From Agrococcus sp. KRD186 (GTDB taxonomy: Bacteria > Actinomycetota > Actinomycetes > Actinomycetales > Microbacteriaceae): DNA of 64,000 nucleotides. Under the pieces are notes generated by a model that saw only the letters and a program-made list of their open reading frames with translations, was not told where the DNA came from and did no database searches. The translations under genes and the position numbers were made by a program. The DNA lies in NCBI RefSeq assembly GCF_017168255.1, contig NZ_JABFAP010000001.1, forward strand, positions 385,931 through 449,930. The letters are read 5' to 3'. Of this stretch, positions 35,626 through 46,603 are shown piece after piece (within the stretch, counting starts at the first letter, position 1; every line of letters starts with the position of its first letter).

Positions 35626-37701
35626 GTGAACGACGAGGCAGACCGTAGCAGTTCGGGTCGCGACGACGACCGCCGCCGCAACTCCGGTGACGCAGGCCGA
35701 CCCAAGCGGGACGGTGACCGCCGTCCCCAGCGCGACGGCGACCGCCGCTTCGGGGACCGCGACCGCAAGCCCGCGCGTGACGGCGACCGCCGGCCGCAAC
35801 GTGACGGTGACCGTCGCTTCGGCGATCGTGACCAGCGGCCCCAGCGTGACGGCGACCGTCGCTTCGGCGATCGTGACCAGCGTCCGCAGCGGGATGGCGC
35901 TCGCAGCTTCGGCGAGAGCGAGCGCAAGCTCCGCCCCGGCGACCGCGGGTACCGTCCCGATGGGGACCGCCGCCCTTCGGGCAATGCCGATCGCAGCCAG
36001 CGCGATGGCGCGCGCCGCTTCGGCGATCGTGACCAGCGTCCGCAGCGTGATGGCGACCGGCGCTTCGGCGATCGGGACAACCGGCCGCAGCGCGACGGTG
36101 ACCGTCGTCCGCAGCGCGAGGGCGAGCGACGCTTCGGTGACCGCGACCAGCGTCCGCAGCGCGACGGAGACCGCAAGCCCGCTCGTGATGGCGAGCGGCG
36201 CTTCGGCGATCGGGACAACCGGCCGCAGCGCGACGGTGACCGTCGTCCGCAGCGTGACGGTGAGCGGCGCTTCGGCGACCGCGACCAGCGTCCGCAGCGC
36301 GATGGTGACCGCAGGCCTCCGCGTGATGGTGACCGTCGCGCAGCACGGGATGGCGATCGTCCGTTCGGCGACCGCAGGCCGCGTGATGGCGAGCGGCGCT
36401 TCGGCGACCGCGACCAGCGCCCTCAGCGGGATAGCCGTCCGCAGCGCGACGGCGCTCGCCCGCACGGCCGCGGCGACCAGGCACGCCGCGACGACCAGCG
36501 CACGCGCAACCAGGGGCCGCAGCGTGACGCAGCGCGCCCCGGGCGTGACTTCGAGCACCGTGGCGATGGCTCCGGCGAGAGCTTCAAGCAGGTGCGCGAC
36601 GACGACTTCGTCGCTCCCGAACTGCCTGACGACATCCAGGCAGAGGATCTCGACATCGGCGCGCGTGCGCAGCTGAAGACCCTCACGAAAGAGAACGCCG
36701 AGTACGTCGCCAAGCACATGGCGATGGCGGGTCAGCTGATCGATGAGAATCCGGAGCTCGCGCACCAGCACGCACTCACGGCGGCCCGCCGTGCCGGCCG
36801 CATCGGCGTCGTGCGCGAGACGCTCGCGATCACCGCCTACCAGCTGGGCGACTTCGCGCTGGCGCTGCGCGAGCTGCGCACCTACCGCCGCATCACCGGT
36901 CGCGACGACCAGCTGCCGCTGATGGCTGACTGCGAGCGCGGACTCGGCCGCCCCGAGAAGGCGCTGGAGCTCGCCCGGTCTGTGGACGCATCCACTTTGG
37001 AGACCCCGGTGCGGGTCGAGCTGGCGATCGTCAAGTCGGGGGCGCGCCTCGATCTCGGTCAGCCCGATGCCGCGCTCGAGGAGCTGCGGATCCCCGAGCT
37101 GCGCAAGGACAAGGCGTTCGAGTACAGCCCTGCGCTGTTCGCGAGCTTCGCCGGCGTGCTCGAAGAGCTCGGCCGCGACGACGAGGCTGCGGAGTGGTAC
37201 GCGCTCGCCGACCGGGCGATCGATGCCCTCGAGGCCGCGCTGGCCCCGGGCGAGCTCGAGTTCGTCGGCATCAGCACCGAAGGCGGCGAGCCCGTCGAGG
37301 CCGCTGTCGGGGATGAGGGCGTTGAGCTCGAGCCCGATGGCGCGGAGGACGCAGAGTCTGCGCAGCACGATGCGGCGCATGAGACGGCACTCGGTTCGAC
37401 CGAGTCGGCCATGGTCGAGGCGGCGGACGTCCCTGAGGGCGAGGCTGGCTCCGCGAACTCGGACGACAGCGCCGACGCGGAGCTGCCCGACGCCACCGAG
37501 CCGACGGCCGAGACTTCGGTCATCGATGCTCCGGTCGACGCTGCGGCTGAGGCACCGGCTGACGAGCAGCACGACGCGCTGTTCGGCGATGCGCTCTTCG
37601 GGGACGACCTCATCGAGCCTGCCGGCACCGAGGACGCCGGCACCGACGAGGCCGGCCAGGACGGAGCGGGGGAGACCCAGCGCGACGGAGGCGCGCGCTG
37701 A
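35626..37701 (+). CDS. Arg/Asp-rich repeat protein with TPR-like domain
   Basis: A 691-aa protein in the slot of mycobacterial Rv1691 (TPR protein before a HAD phosphatase). Residues ~25-305 are tandem copies of a 15-residue unit close to RPQRDGDRRFGDRDQ, with about ten FGDR(D/R) cores. Residues ~330-540 are helical TPR-like repeats (GDFALALRELRTYRRITGRDDQ, GRPEKALELARSVD). The remainder is an acidic Ala/Glu/Asp tail. The highly charged repeats suggest nucleic-acid or ribosome contact, but this is inference. The GTG at 35626 follows GGAGAGG. Confidence 0.85.
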   Translation: MNDEADRSSSGRDDDRRRNSGDAGRPKRDGDRRPQRDGDRRFGDRDRKPARDGDRRPQRDGDRRFGDRDQRPQRDGDRRFGDRDQRPQRDGARSFGESERKLRPGDRGYRPDGDRRPSGNADRSQRDGARRFGDRDQRPQRDGDRRFGDRDNRPQRDGDRRPQREGERRFGDRDQRPQRDGDRKPARDGERRFGDRDNRPQRDGDRRPQRDGERRFGDRDQRPQRDGDRRPPRDGDRRAARDGDRPFGDRRPRDGERRFGDRDQRPQRDSRPQRDGARPHGRGDQARRDDQRTRNQGPQRDAARPGRDFEHRGDGSGESFKQVRDDDFVAPELPDDIQAEDLDIGARAQLKTLTKENAEYVAKHMAMAGQLIDENPELAHQHALTAARRAGRIGVVRETLAITAYQLGDFALALRELRTYRRITGRDDQLPLMADCERGLGRPEKALELARSVDASTLETPVRVELAIVKSGARLDLGQPDAALEELRIPELRKDKAFEYSPALFASFAGVLEELGRDDEAAEWYALADRAIDALEAALAPGELEFVGISTEGGEPVEAAVGDEGVELEPDGAEDAESAQHDAAHETALGSTESAMVEAADVPEGEAGSANSDDSADAELPDATEPTAETSVIDAPVDAAAEAPADEQHDALFGDALFGDDLIEPAGTEDAGTDEAGQDGAGETQRDGGAR
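35690..36540 (+). repeat. 45-base in-frame repeats inside the TPR gene
   Basis: Repeated blocks such as CGCTTCGGCGAT and CAGCGTCCGCAGCG recur every 45 bases (some 30), encoding the RPQRDGDRRFGDRDQ unit. The long antisense open frames across this stretch follow from the repeat composition. Confidence 0.85.
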
Positions 37702-38723
37702 TGGCACTGTTCCGCAAAGCCGCCCCGCCGGAGCCCACGCCGATCGACGGCGTCGACTGCCTGTATCTCGACCTCGATGGGGTTGTCTACAAGGGACCCG
37801 ATGCCATCCCGCACGCCGTCGAGAGCATCAATGGCGCGGGCATCCGCCCGGTGTACCTGACGAACAACGCCTCGCGCACGGACGCCGAGGTCGCGGAGCA
37901 CCTCTCGTCGTTCGGGCTGCAGCTCACGGCCGATGACGTCGTCACCAGCCCGCAGGCGGCCATGCGGCTGCTCGCGCAGCACCTCGAGCCGGGCGACCGC
38001 GTGCTCGTGGTCGGCGGCGCCGGCATCGTCGTCGAGGTCGAGGCGCGCGGCTGGCAGGTCGTGCGTACCGCCGCCGAGCAGCCGAAGGCGGTCGTGCAGG
38101 GCTTCCACCCCTCGGTCGGCTGGCAAGAGCTCGCCGAGGCTTCGTTCGCGCTCCACACCGGCATCCCGTGGGTGGCGACCAACGGCGACTGGACGATCCC
38201 GGTCGCTGGCGGCATCGCGCCCGGCAACGGCACGCTCGTCTCGGCGGTGCACACCGCCGTCGGCAGGCTCGCCGACTTCGCAGGCAAGCCCGAGCGCCAC
38301 ATGTACGACGTGGCGACCGAGCGCTTCGCCGCCGCCGCACCGGCGATGGTGGGCGACCGCCTCGACACCGACATCCTCGGTGCTCGCCGGGCGGGCATGC
38401 GCTCGATCATGGTGCTCACCGGCGTCGACCGCGGCGCGCACCTCATCGGCGCCGACGAGTCGATGCGGCCCGATCACATCATCGAGGACCTGCGGGGGCT
38501 GACCGAGCCCATCGCGCCGCTGCGGGAGACGCTCGAGCGCTCGACCGGCGACACCTACTTCGAAGTCGGCAAGGCGGCGGTGCGCCGCAGCGGCATCGAC
38601 ATCACGCTCGTGCGCGCGGGCGAGCGGCCGGTCGACACGATCCGCGCCGCCTGTGCCGCCGTGTGGACCGCTGACCGCCCCGTGCTGGGCCTGCGCATCG
38701 CCGACGAGCTGCTTGCGCTGTAG
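37701..38723 (+). CDS. HAD-superfamily phosphatase (NagD-like)
   Basis: Subfamily IIA HAD hydrolase: motif I DLDGVVYKG, motif II YLTNNASRT, and motif III/IV MVGDRLDTDILGARRAGM. 340 aa, with ~70 residues after the HAD core. In other actinobacteria it also follows the TPR gene. Substrates are unknown; p-nitrophenyl- and nucleotide-phosphatase activities are known in the family. The ATG overlaps the upstream stop (TGATG). Confidence 0.9.
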   Translation: MALFRKAAPPEPTPIDGVDCLYLDLDGVVYKGPDAIPHAVESINGAGIRPVYLTNNASRTDAEVAEHLSSFGLQLTADDVVTSPQAAMRLLAQHLEPGDRVLVVGGAGIVVEVEARGWQVVRTAAEQPKAVVQGFHPSVGWQELAEASFALHTGIPWVATNGDWTIPVAGGIAPGNGTLVSAVHTAVGRLADFAGKPERHMYDVATERFAAAAPAMVGDRLDTDILGARRAGMRSIMVLTGVDRGAHLIGADESMRPDHIIEDLRGLTEPIAPLRETLERSTGDTYFEVGKAAVRRSGIDITLVRAGERPVDTIRAACAAVWTADRPVLGLRIADELLAL

Positions 38724-38743
38724 CGGCGGTGGCCGCGACGCGG

Positions 38744-38824
38744 GTCAGTCGTCGTCGACGATCGCAGCCGCGCTGCTCAGTCGTCGTCGTCGACCCTAGC
38801 CACGCTGCTCAGTCGTCGTCGACT
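38744..38824. repeat. three direct repeats at the end of the phosphotransferase gene
   Basis: TCAGTCGTCGTCGAC recurs at about 38745, 38777 (with one extra GTC) and 38809, about 32 bases apart. Read on the minus strand, each copy repeats the last codons (GTC GAC GAC GAC TGA) of the phosphotransferase plus flanking bases. Confidence 0.8.
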
Positions 38825-39549
38825 GGCGGATCCCACAGCGCCCGCCAGCGAGCGACGCGTACGGCATCGCGCTCGATGCCGTAGGCGCGCCAGAAGGCGG
38901 GCTCGGCCTCGGCGAGCCCGTTCCACTCCAGCGACCACGAGGCGATCGCGAGATCCGACCAGCGGTCGCCCACGCCGACGCGCCCGAGGTCGACCAGACC
39001 CGCGAAGCGGCCGTCGGCGATGAGCGTGTTCGGCGCGCACGGGTCGCCGTGGCAGACGACCCGGTCGTCCGGACCGGTGCCGCCGATCGCCGATGCGTGG
39101 TCGAGGGCGGATGCGGTCCAGTCGGGGGCGGGGAACGGGCAGCCGGCGACCGGCAGAGCGTGCAGGCGCCGCAGCCCTTCGCCGAGCGCGGCCGCCGCGC
39201 GCTCCGGATCGCGCAGCCCCGCGGCGGAGACGATCGATGCCGCGTCGATCGCGGCGGTCACGAGCGTCGCGCCGGCTGCATCGGCGGCGTGCGCGACCAC
39301 CCTCGGCACCGTCAGCGAACCCGCCTGGGCGAGCCAGCGCATCCGCTCTGCCTCGTCTGCGAGCGACTCGCCAGAGCCGGCCGGGCTCCACTTGACGTAG
39401 ACCGAGCCGCTCGGGCGGTCGATGCGGGCGGTGATGCCACCGGTCTCGTTCTGCCAGACCAGCTCGACCGGGTGGTGCTCGGCGAGCCGCGCGATCGCGG
39501 GCGGCACCGGCGTGCCGGCGGGCGGGGGCGCGGCGAGGACGGAGGGCAC
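38809..39549 (-). CDS. APH(3')-like phosphotransferase
   Basis: A small-molecule kinase of the aminoglycoside 3'-phosphotransferase/choline kinase fold, 246 aa. The catalytic loop is CHGDPCAPNTL and the metal site LVDLGRVGVGDRWSDLA, both close to the APH(3') pattern. The ATP lysine is in GSVYVKW. The start is GTG at 39549. Chromosomal members often have unknown substrates, so resistance is not established. The gene is isolated, opposite to its neighbours, and absent from the conserved order of this block. Confidence 0.82.
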   Translation of the reverse strand: MPSVLAAPPPAGTPVPPAIARLAEHHPVELVWQNETGGITARIDRPSGSVYVKWSPAGSGESLADEAERMRWLAQAGSLTVPRVVAHAADAAGATLVTAAIDAASIVSAAGLRDPERAAAALGEGLRRLHALPVAGCPFPAPDWTASALDHASAIGGTGPDDRVVCHGDPCAPNTLIADGRFAGLVDLGRVGVGDRWSDLAIASWSLEWNGLAEAEPAFWRAYGIERDAVRVARWRALWDPPVDDD

Positions 39550-39630
39550 AGGACGACGCTAGCGAACGGCTGGACTGCGCCGACGGCGAACGACCTGGAG
39601 CCGGCGGCGCCGACGTGGTCTGCTTGCGGC

Positions 39631-40626
39631 ATGACACGTGAGCGAACGCTCGGGCGCGTGCTCGTGCTCGGCGGCACCCGATGGCTCGGCCGGCGCATCG
39701 CGCAGGCGCACCTCGCGCGCGGGGCAGACGTGACGTGCCTCGCCCGTGGCGAGGGCGGCGACGCTTCTGAGGGGGCGCGGCTGGTGGTCGGCGACCGGGA
39801 GCGAGCGGATGCGTATGCCGGGCTCACGGGGGAGTGGGACGAGGTCGTCGACGTCACCCGGCTGCCGGCGCATGCGGCAGGAGCGCTCGACGCGCTCGCC
39901 GATCGCGCGCGCCACTGGACCTTCGTCTCCTCGGTCTCGGCGCAGCGGCTGGAGGGAGCGCCCGTCGGCGCCGCCGAGGACGACGAGCTGGTGCCGGAGG
40001 ACGTGAGCGGTGAGGAGTACGGCGGCGCGAAGGCGTGGATCGAGCGCGTCGCACGCGAGCGGCTGGGCGAGCGGCTCGCGATCGTGCGGCCCGGGCTCAT
40101 CGGCGGGCCGGGCGACGAGAGCGGCCGCTTCGGCTACTGGGTGGCGCGGCTCGCGCTCGCGGGCGGCGATCCGGTGCTCGTGCCGGCGCGCGACCAGCCG
40201 ACGCAGACGATCGACGTGCGCGATCTGGTGGACTTCCTGGTCGAGCAAGCGCCGACGCACAGCGACATCGTGAACGCCGTCGGAGCAGCGGGCGGGCTGC
40301 ACGACCACATCGCGCTCGCGCGGGAGATCGCCGGGCACACGGGTGAGCTGGCGCGGGCGAGCGACGAGCAGCTCGCCGCGCTCGGCATCGAGCACTGGGC
40401 CGGGCCGCGTGCACTGCCGCTGACGCTGCCGGCCGAGCTGGGCCCGCATGCGCAGCGCTCGAGCGACCGCTACCGCGCGGCCGGCGGCACGCACCGCCCG
40501 CTGCGGGAGACCCTCGAGGCCGTGCTCGCCGACGAGCGTGCGCTCGGTCTGGACCGGCCCGCTCCCCACAGGCTCTCGCGCGCCGACGAGCTGGCGGCCA
40601 TCGATTCGCTAGCCTCGCTGTCATGA
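39631..40626 (+). CDS. NAD-dependent epimerase/reductase (extended SDR)
   Basis: A 331-aa SDR protein. The nucleotide-binding motif is VLVLGGTRWLGRRIAQ; the active-site region has SSVSAQRL and YGGAKAWIER (YxxxK). It resembles the GGTRFLG reductases with a short C-terminal domain. The substrate is unknown. The ATG at 39631 follows an untranslatable overlap with the divergent phosphotransferase; its stop overlaps the next ATG. Confidence 0.85.
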   Translation: MTRERTLGRVLVLGGTRWLGRRIAQAHLARGADVTCLARGEGGDASEGARLVVGDRERADAYAGLTGEWDEVVDVTRLPAHAAGALDALADRARHWTFVSSVSAQRLEGAPVGAAEDDELVPEDVSGEEYGGAKAWIERVARERLGERLAIVRPGLIGGPGDESGRFGYWVARLALAGGDPVLVPARDQPTQTIDVRDLVDFLVEQAPTHSDIVNAVGAAGGLHDHIALAREIAGHTGELARASDEQLAALGIEHWAGPRALPLTLPAELGPHAQRSSDRYRAAGGTHRPLRETLEAVLADERALGLDRPAPHRLSRADELAAIDSLASLS

Positions 40627-40790
40627 CCGAAGCGCACGGCCAGCACGCAGGCGGCACCGACGAGCACGCCACCGATGGGCTCGTCGACGAGCTCGACCTG
40701 CTCGAGCAGCAGCCGCTCGAGGAGCGCGCCGAGCAGCTCGCGCGCATCCACGACAAGCTGCAGGCCGAGCTGGGCGCCGTGCGTGGCTGA
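40623..40790 (+). CDS. conserved 55-aa protein upstream of TlyA
   Basis: An ATG at 40623 overlapping the SDR stop opens a 55-codon frame encoding an acidic helical peptide: LVDELDLLEQQPLEERAEQL, then ARIHDKLQAELGAVRG. A short protein of this type sits just before tlyA in other actinobacteria (the Rv1693 slot). The heptad-like leucines suggest a coiled coil. Function unknown. Confidence 0.75.
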   Translation: MTEAHGQHAGGTDEHATDGLVDELDLLEQQPLEERAEQLARIHDKLQAELGAVRG

Positions 40791-40809
40791 GCCGGCAGCC
40801 AGCGCGCCG

Positions 40810-41592
40810 ATGCAGCTGCGGCTCGACCAGGCGCTCGTCGAGCGCGGTCTCGCGCGCAGTCGCACGCAGGCGCAGCAGCAGATCGCTGCCGGGATCGTGT
40901 CGGTCGACGGGCATGCCGTCGTGAAGGCAAGCCACAAGGTCGGCCCCGACGCCGAGCTCTCGGTCGAAGGCGGCGATCCGTGGGTCTCACGCGCGGCGCA
41001 CAAGCTGCTCGCCGCGCTCGACGCCTTCGCCATCGATCCCTCCGGGCGCGACGCGCTCGACGCGGGCGCCTCCACCGGCGGCTTCACGCAGGTGCTGCTC
41101 GCGCGCGGCGCCGCGCACGTGACGGCGCTGGACGTCGGGCACGGCCAGTTCCAGCTCGACGTGGCCGCGCATCCCATCACCCTCATCGAGGGGCAGAACG
41201 TGCGCGAGCTCGCACCTGGCTCGATCGAGCCCGCGCCGTCGATCATCACCGCCGACCTGTCGTTCATCTCGCTCGGGCTCGCGATCGGGCCGCTGACCGG
41301 CGTCGCCGCGCCCGACGCCGACTGGGTGGTGCTCATCAAGCCGCAGTTCGAGGTGGGCCGCACGGGCGTGCGCGAGGGCATCGTGACCGACCCGACGCTG
41401 CGCGCGCAGGCCATCGAGCAGGTGCTCTGGGCGGCGTGGGATGCGGGGCTGGGCACCGCGGGGCTGATCGGCAGCCCCATCATCGGCGGGCGCGGCAACC
41501 TCGAGTACCTCGCGCACCTGTCGGCGACGGCGGGCGGGAATCCGACACAATGGCTGGAGGAGTCCGTCAGGCTGTCGAAGGAGGCGCGGTGA
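40810..41592 (+). CDS. tlyA: TlyA-family rRNA 2'-O-methyltransferase
   Basis: An S4 RNA-binding domain (residues 3-62, RLDQALVERGLARSRTQAQQQ) joined to an FtsJ-like methyltransferase with the SAM motif DAGASTGGFTQVLLARGA. Mycobacterial TlyA methylates 16S C1409 and 23S C1920 and sets capreomycin sensitivity. 260 aa from the ATG at 40810; an in-frame GTG at 40783, overlapping the small upstream gene, would add nine residues. Confidence 0.92.
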   Translation: MQLRLDQALVERGLARSRTQAQQQIAAGIVSVDGHAVVKASHKVGPDAELSVEGGDPWVSRAAHKLLAALDAFAIDPSGRDALDAGASTGGFTQVLLARGAAHVTALDVGHGQFQLDVAAHPITLIEGQNVRELAPGSIEPAPSIITADLSFISLGLAIGPLTGVAAPDADWVVLIKPQFEVGRTGVREGIVTDPTLRAQAIEQVLWAAWDAGLGTAGLIGSPIIGGRGNLEYLAHLSATAGGNPTQWLEESVRLSKEAR

Positions 41593-42491
41593 GCGTTCGC
41601 AGGTTCCTGCTCGCGTTCCACCCCGGGCGCGCCGAGGCGGTGCAGACGACGGCGAGCATCGCGGCGCGGCTGCTGGCCGCCGGCGTGACGCCGGTCGTGC
41701 TCGCCGACGACCGCGGTGTGCTGCTCGAGGGCCGCTCGGGGCTCGACGCGGTGGAGCCGTACGAGCCCTCCGACATCCCAGAGATCGAGCTGATCATCAC
41801 GCTCGGCGGCGACGGCACGATCCTGCGGGCCGCCGAGCTGCAGCGCGACATCGACGCGCCGCTGCTGGGCATCAACCTCGGCCACGTCGGCTTCCTGGCC
41901 GAGGCAGAGATGGCCGATATCGATGAGGTCGTCGAGCGGGCGCTGCGGGCGGACTACGAGGTCGAGCACCGGCTGGTGATGTGCGTGCGCGTGTTCGACG
42001 GCGACCGCCAGGTGCACGAGACCTGGGCGATCAATGAGGCCGCGATCGAGAAGGCCGGCTCGGGTCGCATGATCTCGACGCTGCTCGAGATCGACGACCG
42101 GCCGATCTCGTCGTTCGGAACCGACGCCGTCATCCTCGCCACCCCGACCGGCTCGACGGCGTACTCGTTCTCGGCCGGCGGCCCCATCGTCTGGCCGACC
42201 GCCGAGGTGCTGCTGATGGTGCCGCTGGGCGCCCACGCGCTGTTCACCCGCCCCATGGTGGTCGCGCCGACATCGACGATGTCGGTGACCATCGCCGACG
42301 ACTCCACCAGCGCCGCCGTGCTGTGGTGCGACTCGCGCCGCTCGTTCGAGCTGCCTCCGGGCTCGCGCGTCGAGGGCACGCGCGACGGCCGGCCGCTGCG
42401 GCTCGCGCGGCTGACGCGCGCGCCCTTCTCCGACCGGCTGGTCGCGAAGTTCCACCTGCCCGTCGAAGGCTTCCGGCGGAAGCGGCCGTGA
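41589..42491 (+). CDS. nadK: NAD kinase
   Basis: Makes NADP from NAD and ATP/polyphosphate. The GGDG motif is in ITLGGDGTILRAAEL; NEAAIEKAGSGRM and TPTGSTAYSFSAGGPI complete the family signature. 300 aa. The GTG start overlaps the tlyA stop, and its own stop overlaps the recN GTG. Confidence 0.95.
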   Translation: MSVRRFLLAFHPGRAEAVQTTASIAARLLAAGVTPVVLADDRGVLLEGRSGLDAVEPYEPSDIPEIELIITLGGDGTILRAAELQRDIDAPLLGINLGHVGFLAEAEMADIDEVVERALRADYEVEHRLVMCVRVFDGDRQVHETWAINEAAIEKAGSGRMISTLLEIDDRPISSFGTDAVILATPTGSTAYSFSAGGPIVWPTAEVLLMVPLGAHALFTRPMVVAPTSTMSVTIADDSTSAAVLWCDSRRSFELPPGSRVEGTRDGRPLRLARLTRAPFSDRLVAKFHLPVEGFRRKRP

Positions 42492-44197
42492 CGCGCCTCG
42501 ACGAGCTCACGATCCGCTCACTGGGCGTGATCGACGATGCGCGGGTGCCGCTGGGCGCCGGCTTCACCGCGATCACCGGCGAGACCGGCGCTGGGAAGAC
42601 GATGGTCGTGCAGGCGCTCGCGCTGCTGCGCGGTGAGCGCACCGACGGCGGCGTGATCCGCGCCGGGGAGGAGCGCGCCGCCGTGCAGGGCGTCTGGCTC
42701 GTCGATGATGCGGATGCCGTGGCTCTCGTCGAGGATGCCGGTGGCAGCCTCGACGACGGCGAGCTGATCCTCGGGCGCGCGCTCTCGCGCGGGCCGGACG
42801 GCGCCGCGCGCTCGCGCGCGCAGGCCGGCGGCGCCGCGGTGCCGGCGGGGCTGCTGCGCGAGCTCGCCGACCGTCTGGTGGCGGTGCACGGGCAGGCCGA
42901 CCAGCAGCGGCTGCGCTCCGCCGAGGCCCAGGCGGCGGCGCTCGACCGGGCCGCCGGGGCGCCGCTCGGCGAGCTGCTCAACGCGTACCGCCGTGAGCAC
43001 GCGGCCTGGACCGATGCGCGCGACGCTGCGGAGCGCATCCGCACCGAGCATGATGCGCGAGCCGCCGAGGCCGCATCGCTGCGTGCGGAGCTCGAGGAGC
43101 TCGAGGCCTTCGACCCGCAGCCGGGGGAGCAGGAGGAGCTGGCCGCGATCGCGAACCGGCTGGAGCACTCCGAGGGGCTGCGGATGGAGCTCGCCGACGC
43201 GCACGCTGCGCTGCTGAGCGACGACGACGCCCCTGACGCAGTGACGCTCGCAGGGACAGCGCGCCGGTTGGTCGAGCGTGCGACCACCGATGACCCGGCG
43301 CTCGCAGAGGCGCTGGAGCTGCTCGTGCAGGCGGATGCGCTGCTGCAGGAGGCCTCCGCGTCGATCGTGAAGGCACTGGACGATCTGGAGCGCCCGGAGC
43401 GCAGCCTCGACGAGGTGCAGGATCGGCGCGCCGATCTGTCGGGGCTCGAGCGCAGGCTCGGACGACCGCTCGAGGTGGCGCTCGAGGCGGCCCCGCAGGC
43501 TGCGCTGCGGCTGGTCGAGCTCGACGGGGACGACGATGAGCTCGCCCGCCTGGCTGCCGAGGAGGAGCGCTGCCTGGCGGCCGCGACCGCGCTCGCCGAC
43601 CGGCTGAGCGCGCTGAGGCAGGACACCGCCCGACGGCTCGAGGAGGCCGTCGGCGCCGAGCTGCGGGCGCTCGCGATGCCGAACGCGCGGCTGGTCATCG
43701 AGGTCGCGCAGACGGAGACCCTGGGCGCGAGCGGCCACGACCGCATCAGGATGCTGCTCGCACCGCATCCGGGCGCCGAACCGCGGCCGGTGCAGAAGGG
43801 CGCCTCCGGGGGCGAGCTCAGCCGCATCATGCTCGCGCTCGAAGTGGCGCTCGCGGCGGGTTCGCTGGCGGAGCAGAGCGTGCCGACCATGGTCTTCGAC
43901 GAGGTCGACGCCGGCGTCGGCGGAGCCGCGGCGATCGAGATCGGCCGCCGTCTCGCGCAGCTCGCCGAGCACTGCCAGGTGATCGTCGTCACCCACCTCG
44001 CGCAGGTCGCCGCCTTCGCCGAGCACCATGTGCGGGTGGAGAAGGGCACCGACGGTCGCATCACGGCGTCGCAGGTCTCGGCGGTCGAAGGTGAGGAGCG
44101 CCTGGCCGAGCTCGCCCGCATGCTCTCGGGCACCGCATCCGACACCGCCCTCGCGCACGCCCGTGAGTTGCTCGCCGATGCGCGAGCGGTGGGATAG
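42488..44197 (+). CDS. recN: DNA repair protein RecN
   Basis: An SMC-like ATPase for double-strand-break repair, 569 aa. Walker A is [10 protein letters not shown] near residue 35; a central coiled coil spans about 150-370; the signature [15 protein letters not shown] and Walker [14 protein letters not shown] follow. The GTG at 42488 overlaps the nadK stop. No LexA box is visible before it; it is embedded in the tlyA-nadK operon. Confidence 0.95.
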   Translation: MTRLDELTIRSLGVIDDARVPLGAGFTAITGETGAGKTMVVQALALLRGERTDGGVIRAGEERAAVQGVWLVDDADAVALVEDAGGSLDDGELILGRALSRGPDGAARSRAQAGGAAVPAGLLRELADRLVAVHGQADQQRLRSAEAQAAALDRAAGAPLGELLNAYRREHAAWTDARDAAERIRTEHDARAAEAASLRAELEELEAFDPQPGEQEELAAIANRLEHSEGLRMELADAHAALLSDDDAPDAVTLAGTARRLVERATTDDPALAEALELLVQADALLQEASASIVKALDDLERPERSLDEVQDRRADLSGLERRLGRPLEVALEAAPQAALRLVELDGDDDELARLAAEEERCLAAATALADRLSALRQDTARRLEEAVGAELRALAMPNARLVIEVAQTETLGASGHDRIRMLLAPHPGAEPRPVQKGASGGELSRIMLALEVALAAGSLAEQSVPTMVFDEVDAGVGGAAAIEIGRRLAQLAEHCQVIVVTHLAQVAAFAEHHVRVEKGTDGRITASQVSAVEGEERLAELARMLSGTASDTALAHARELLADARAVG

Positions 44198-44208
44198 GCT
44201 CGAAACCC

Positions 44209-45960
<1,752 letters not shown>

Positions 45961-45964
45961 CGCG

Positions 45965-46579
45965 ATGATCGAGGACACGCTCGGCGCGCAGCCGGTGCTC
46001 GCGCGCGAGCGGCTGCTCGACGGCCGCGTGTTCGACGTGGAGGCGCAGGAGTTCGAGCTGGGCGGGCAGCGGATCCGCCGCGAGGTCGTCGTGCACCCCG
46101 GTGCCGTCGCGGTCGTGGCCGTGAACGGGGCCGACGAGCTCATGCTCGTGCACCAGTACCGCCACCCGGCGGGCGGCACGCTCTGGGAGCTGCCCGCGGG
46201 CCTGCTCGACATCGCAGGCGAGGATCCGCTGCTCGGCGCGCAGCGCGAGCTGGCCGAGGAGACCGACCTGGAGGCCGGCACCTGGCGCACGCTCGTCGAC
46301 GTCTCCACCACGGGCGGCGGCTCGACCGAGATGATCCGCGTCTACCTGGCCACCGACGTGCGTGAGCTGCCCGACGCCTTCGCGCGCGAGCACGAGGAGG
46401 CCGAGATGGAGCGCCGCTGGGTGCCGCTCGACGAGGTGCTCGAGGCGGCGGCCACCATGCGGCTCCACAACGCCACGCTGCTGGCGGCGCTGCTCGCGCT
46501 CACGCAGCTGCGTGCCCGCCGCCTCGACGCGCAGCCCGCCGACGTGCCCTTCGACTGGCACGCATCCGCCCGGGCATGA
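45965..46579 (+). CDS. NUDIX hydrolase (ADP-ribose pyrophosphatase type)
   Basis: A 204-aa NUDIX protein with PAGLLDIAGEDPLLGAQREL followed by AEETDLEAG, the ADPRase-style NUDIX box. VHQYRHPAGGTLWELPAG is also typical of ADP-ribose pyrophosphatases. Its place between pyrG and xerD is conserved in actinobacteria (Rv1700 slot). The ATG is four bases after pyrG. Confidence 0.88.
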   Translation: MIEDTLGAQPVLARERLLDGRVFDVEAQEFELGGQRIRREVVVHPGAVAVVAVNGADELMLVHQYRHPAGGTLWELPAGLLDIAGEDPLLGAQRELAEETDLEAGTWRTLVDVSTTGGGSTEMIRVYLATDVRELPDAFAREHEEAEMERRWVPLDEVLEAAATMRLHNATLLAALLALTQLRARRLDAQPADVPFDWHASARA

Positions 46580-46603
46580 TGCGCGCGTGAGGCGGCAGCG
46601 CCC

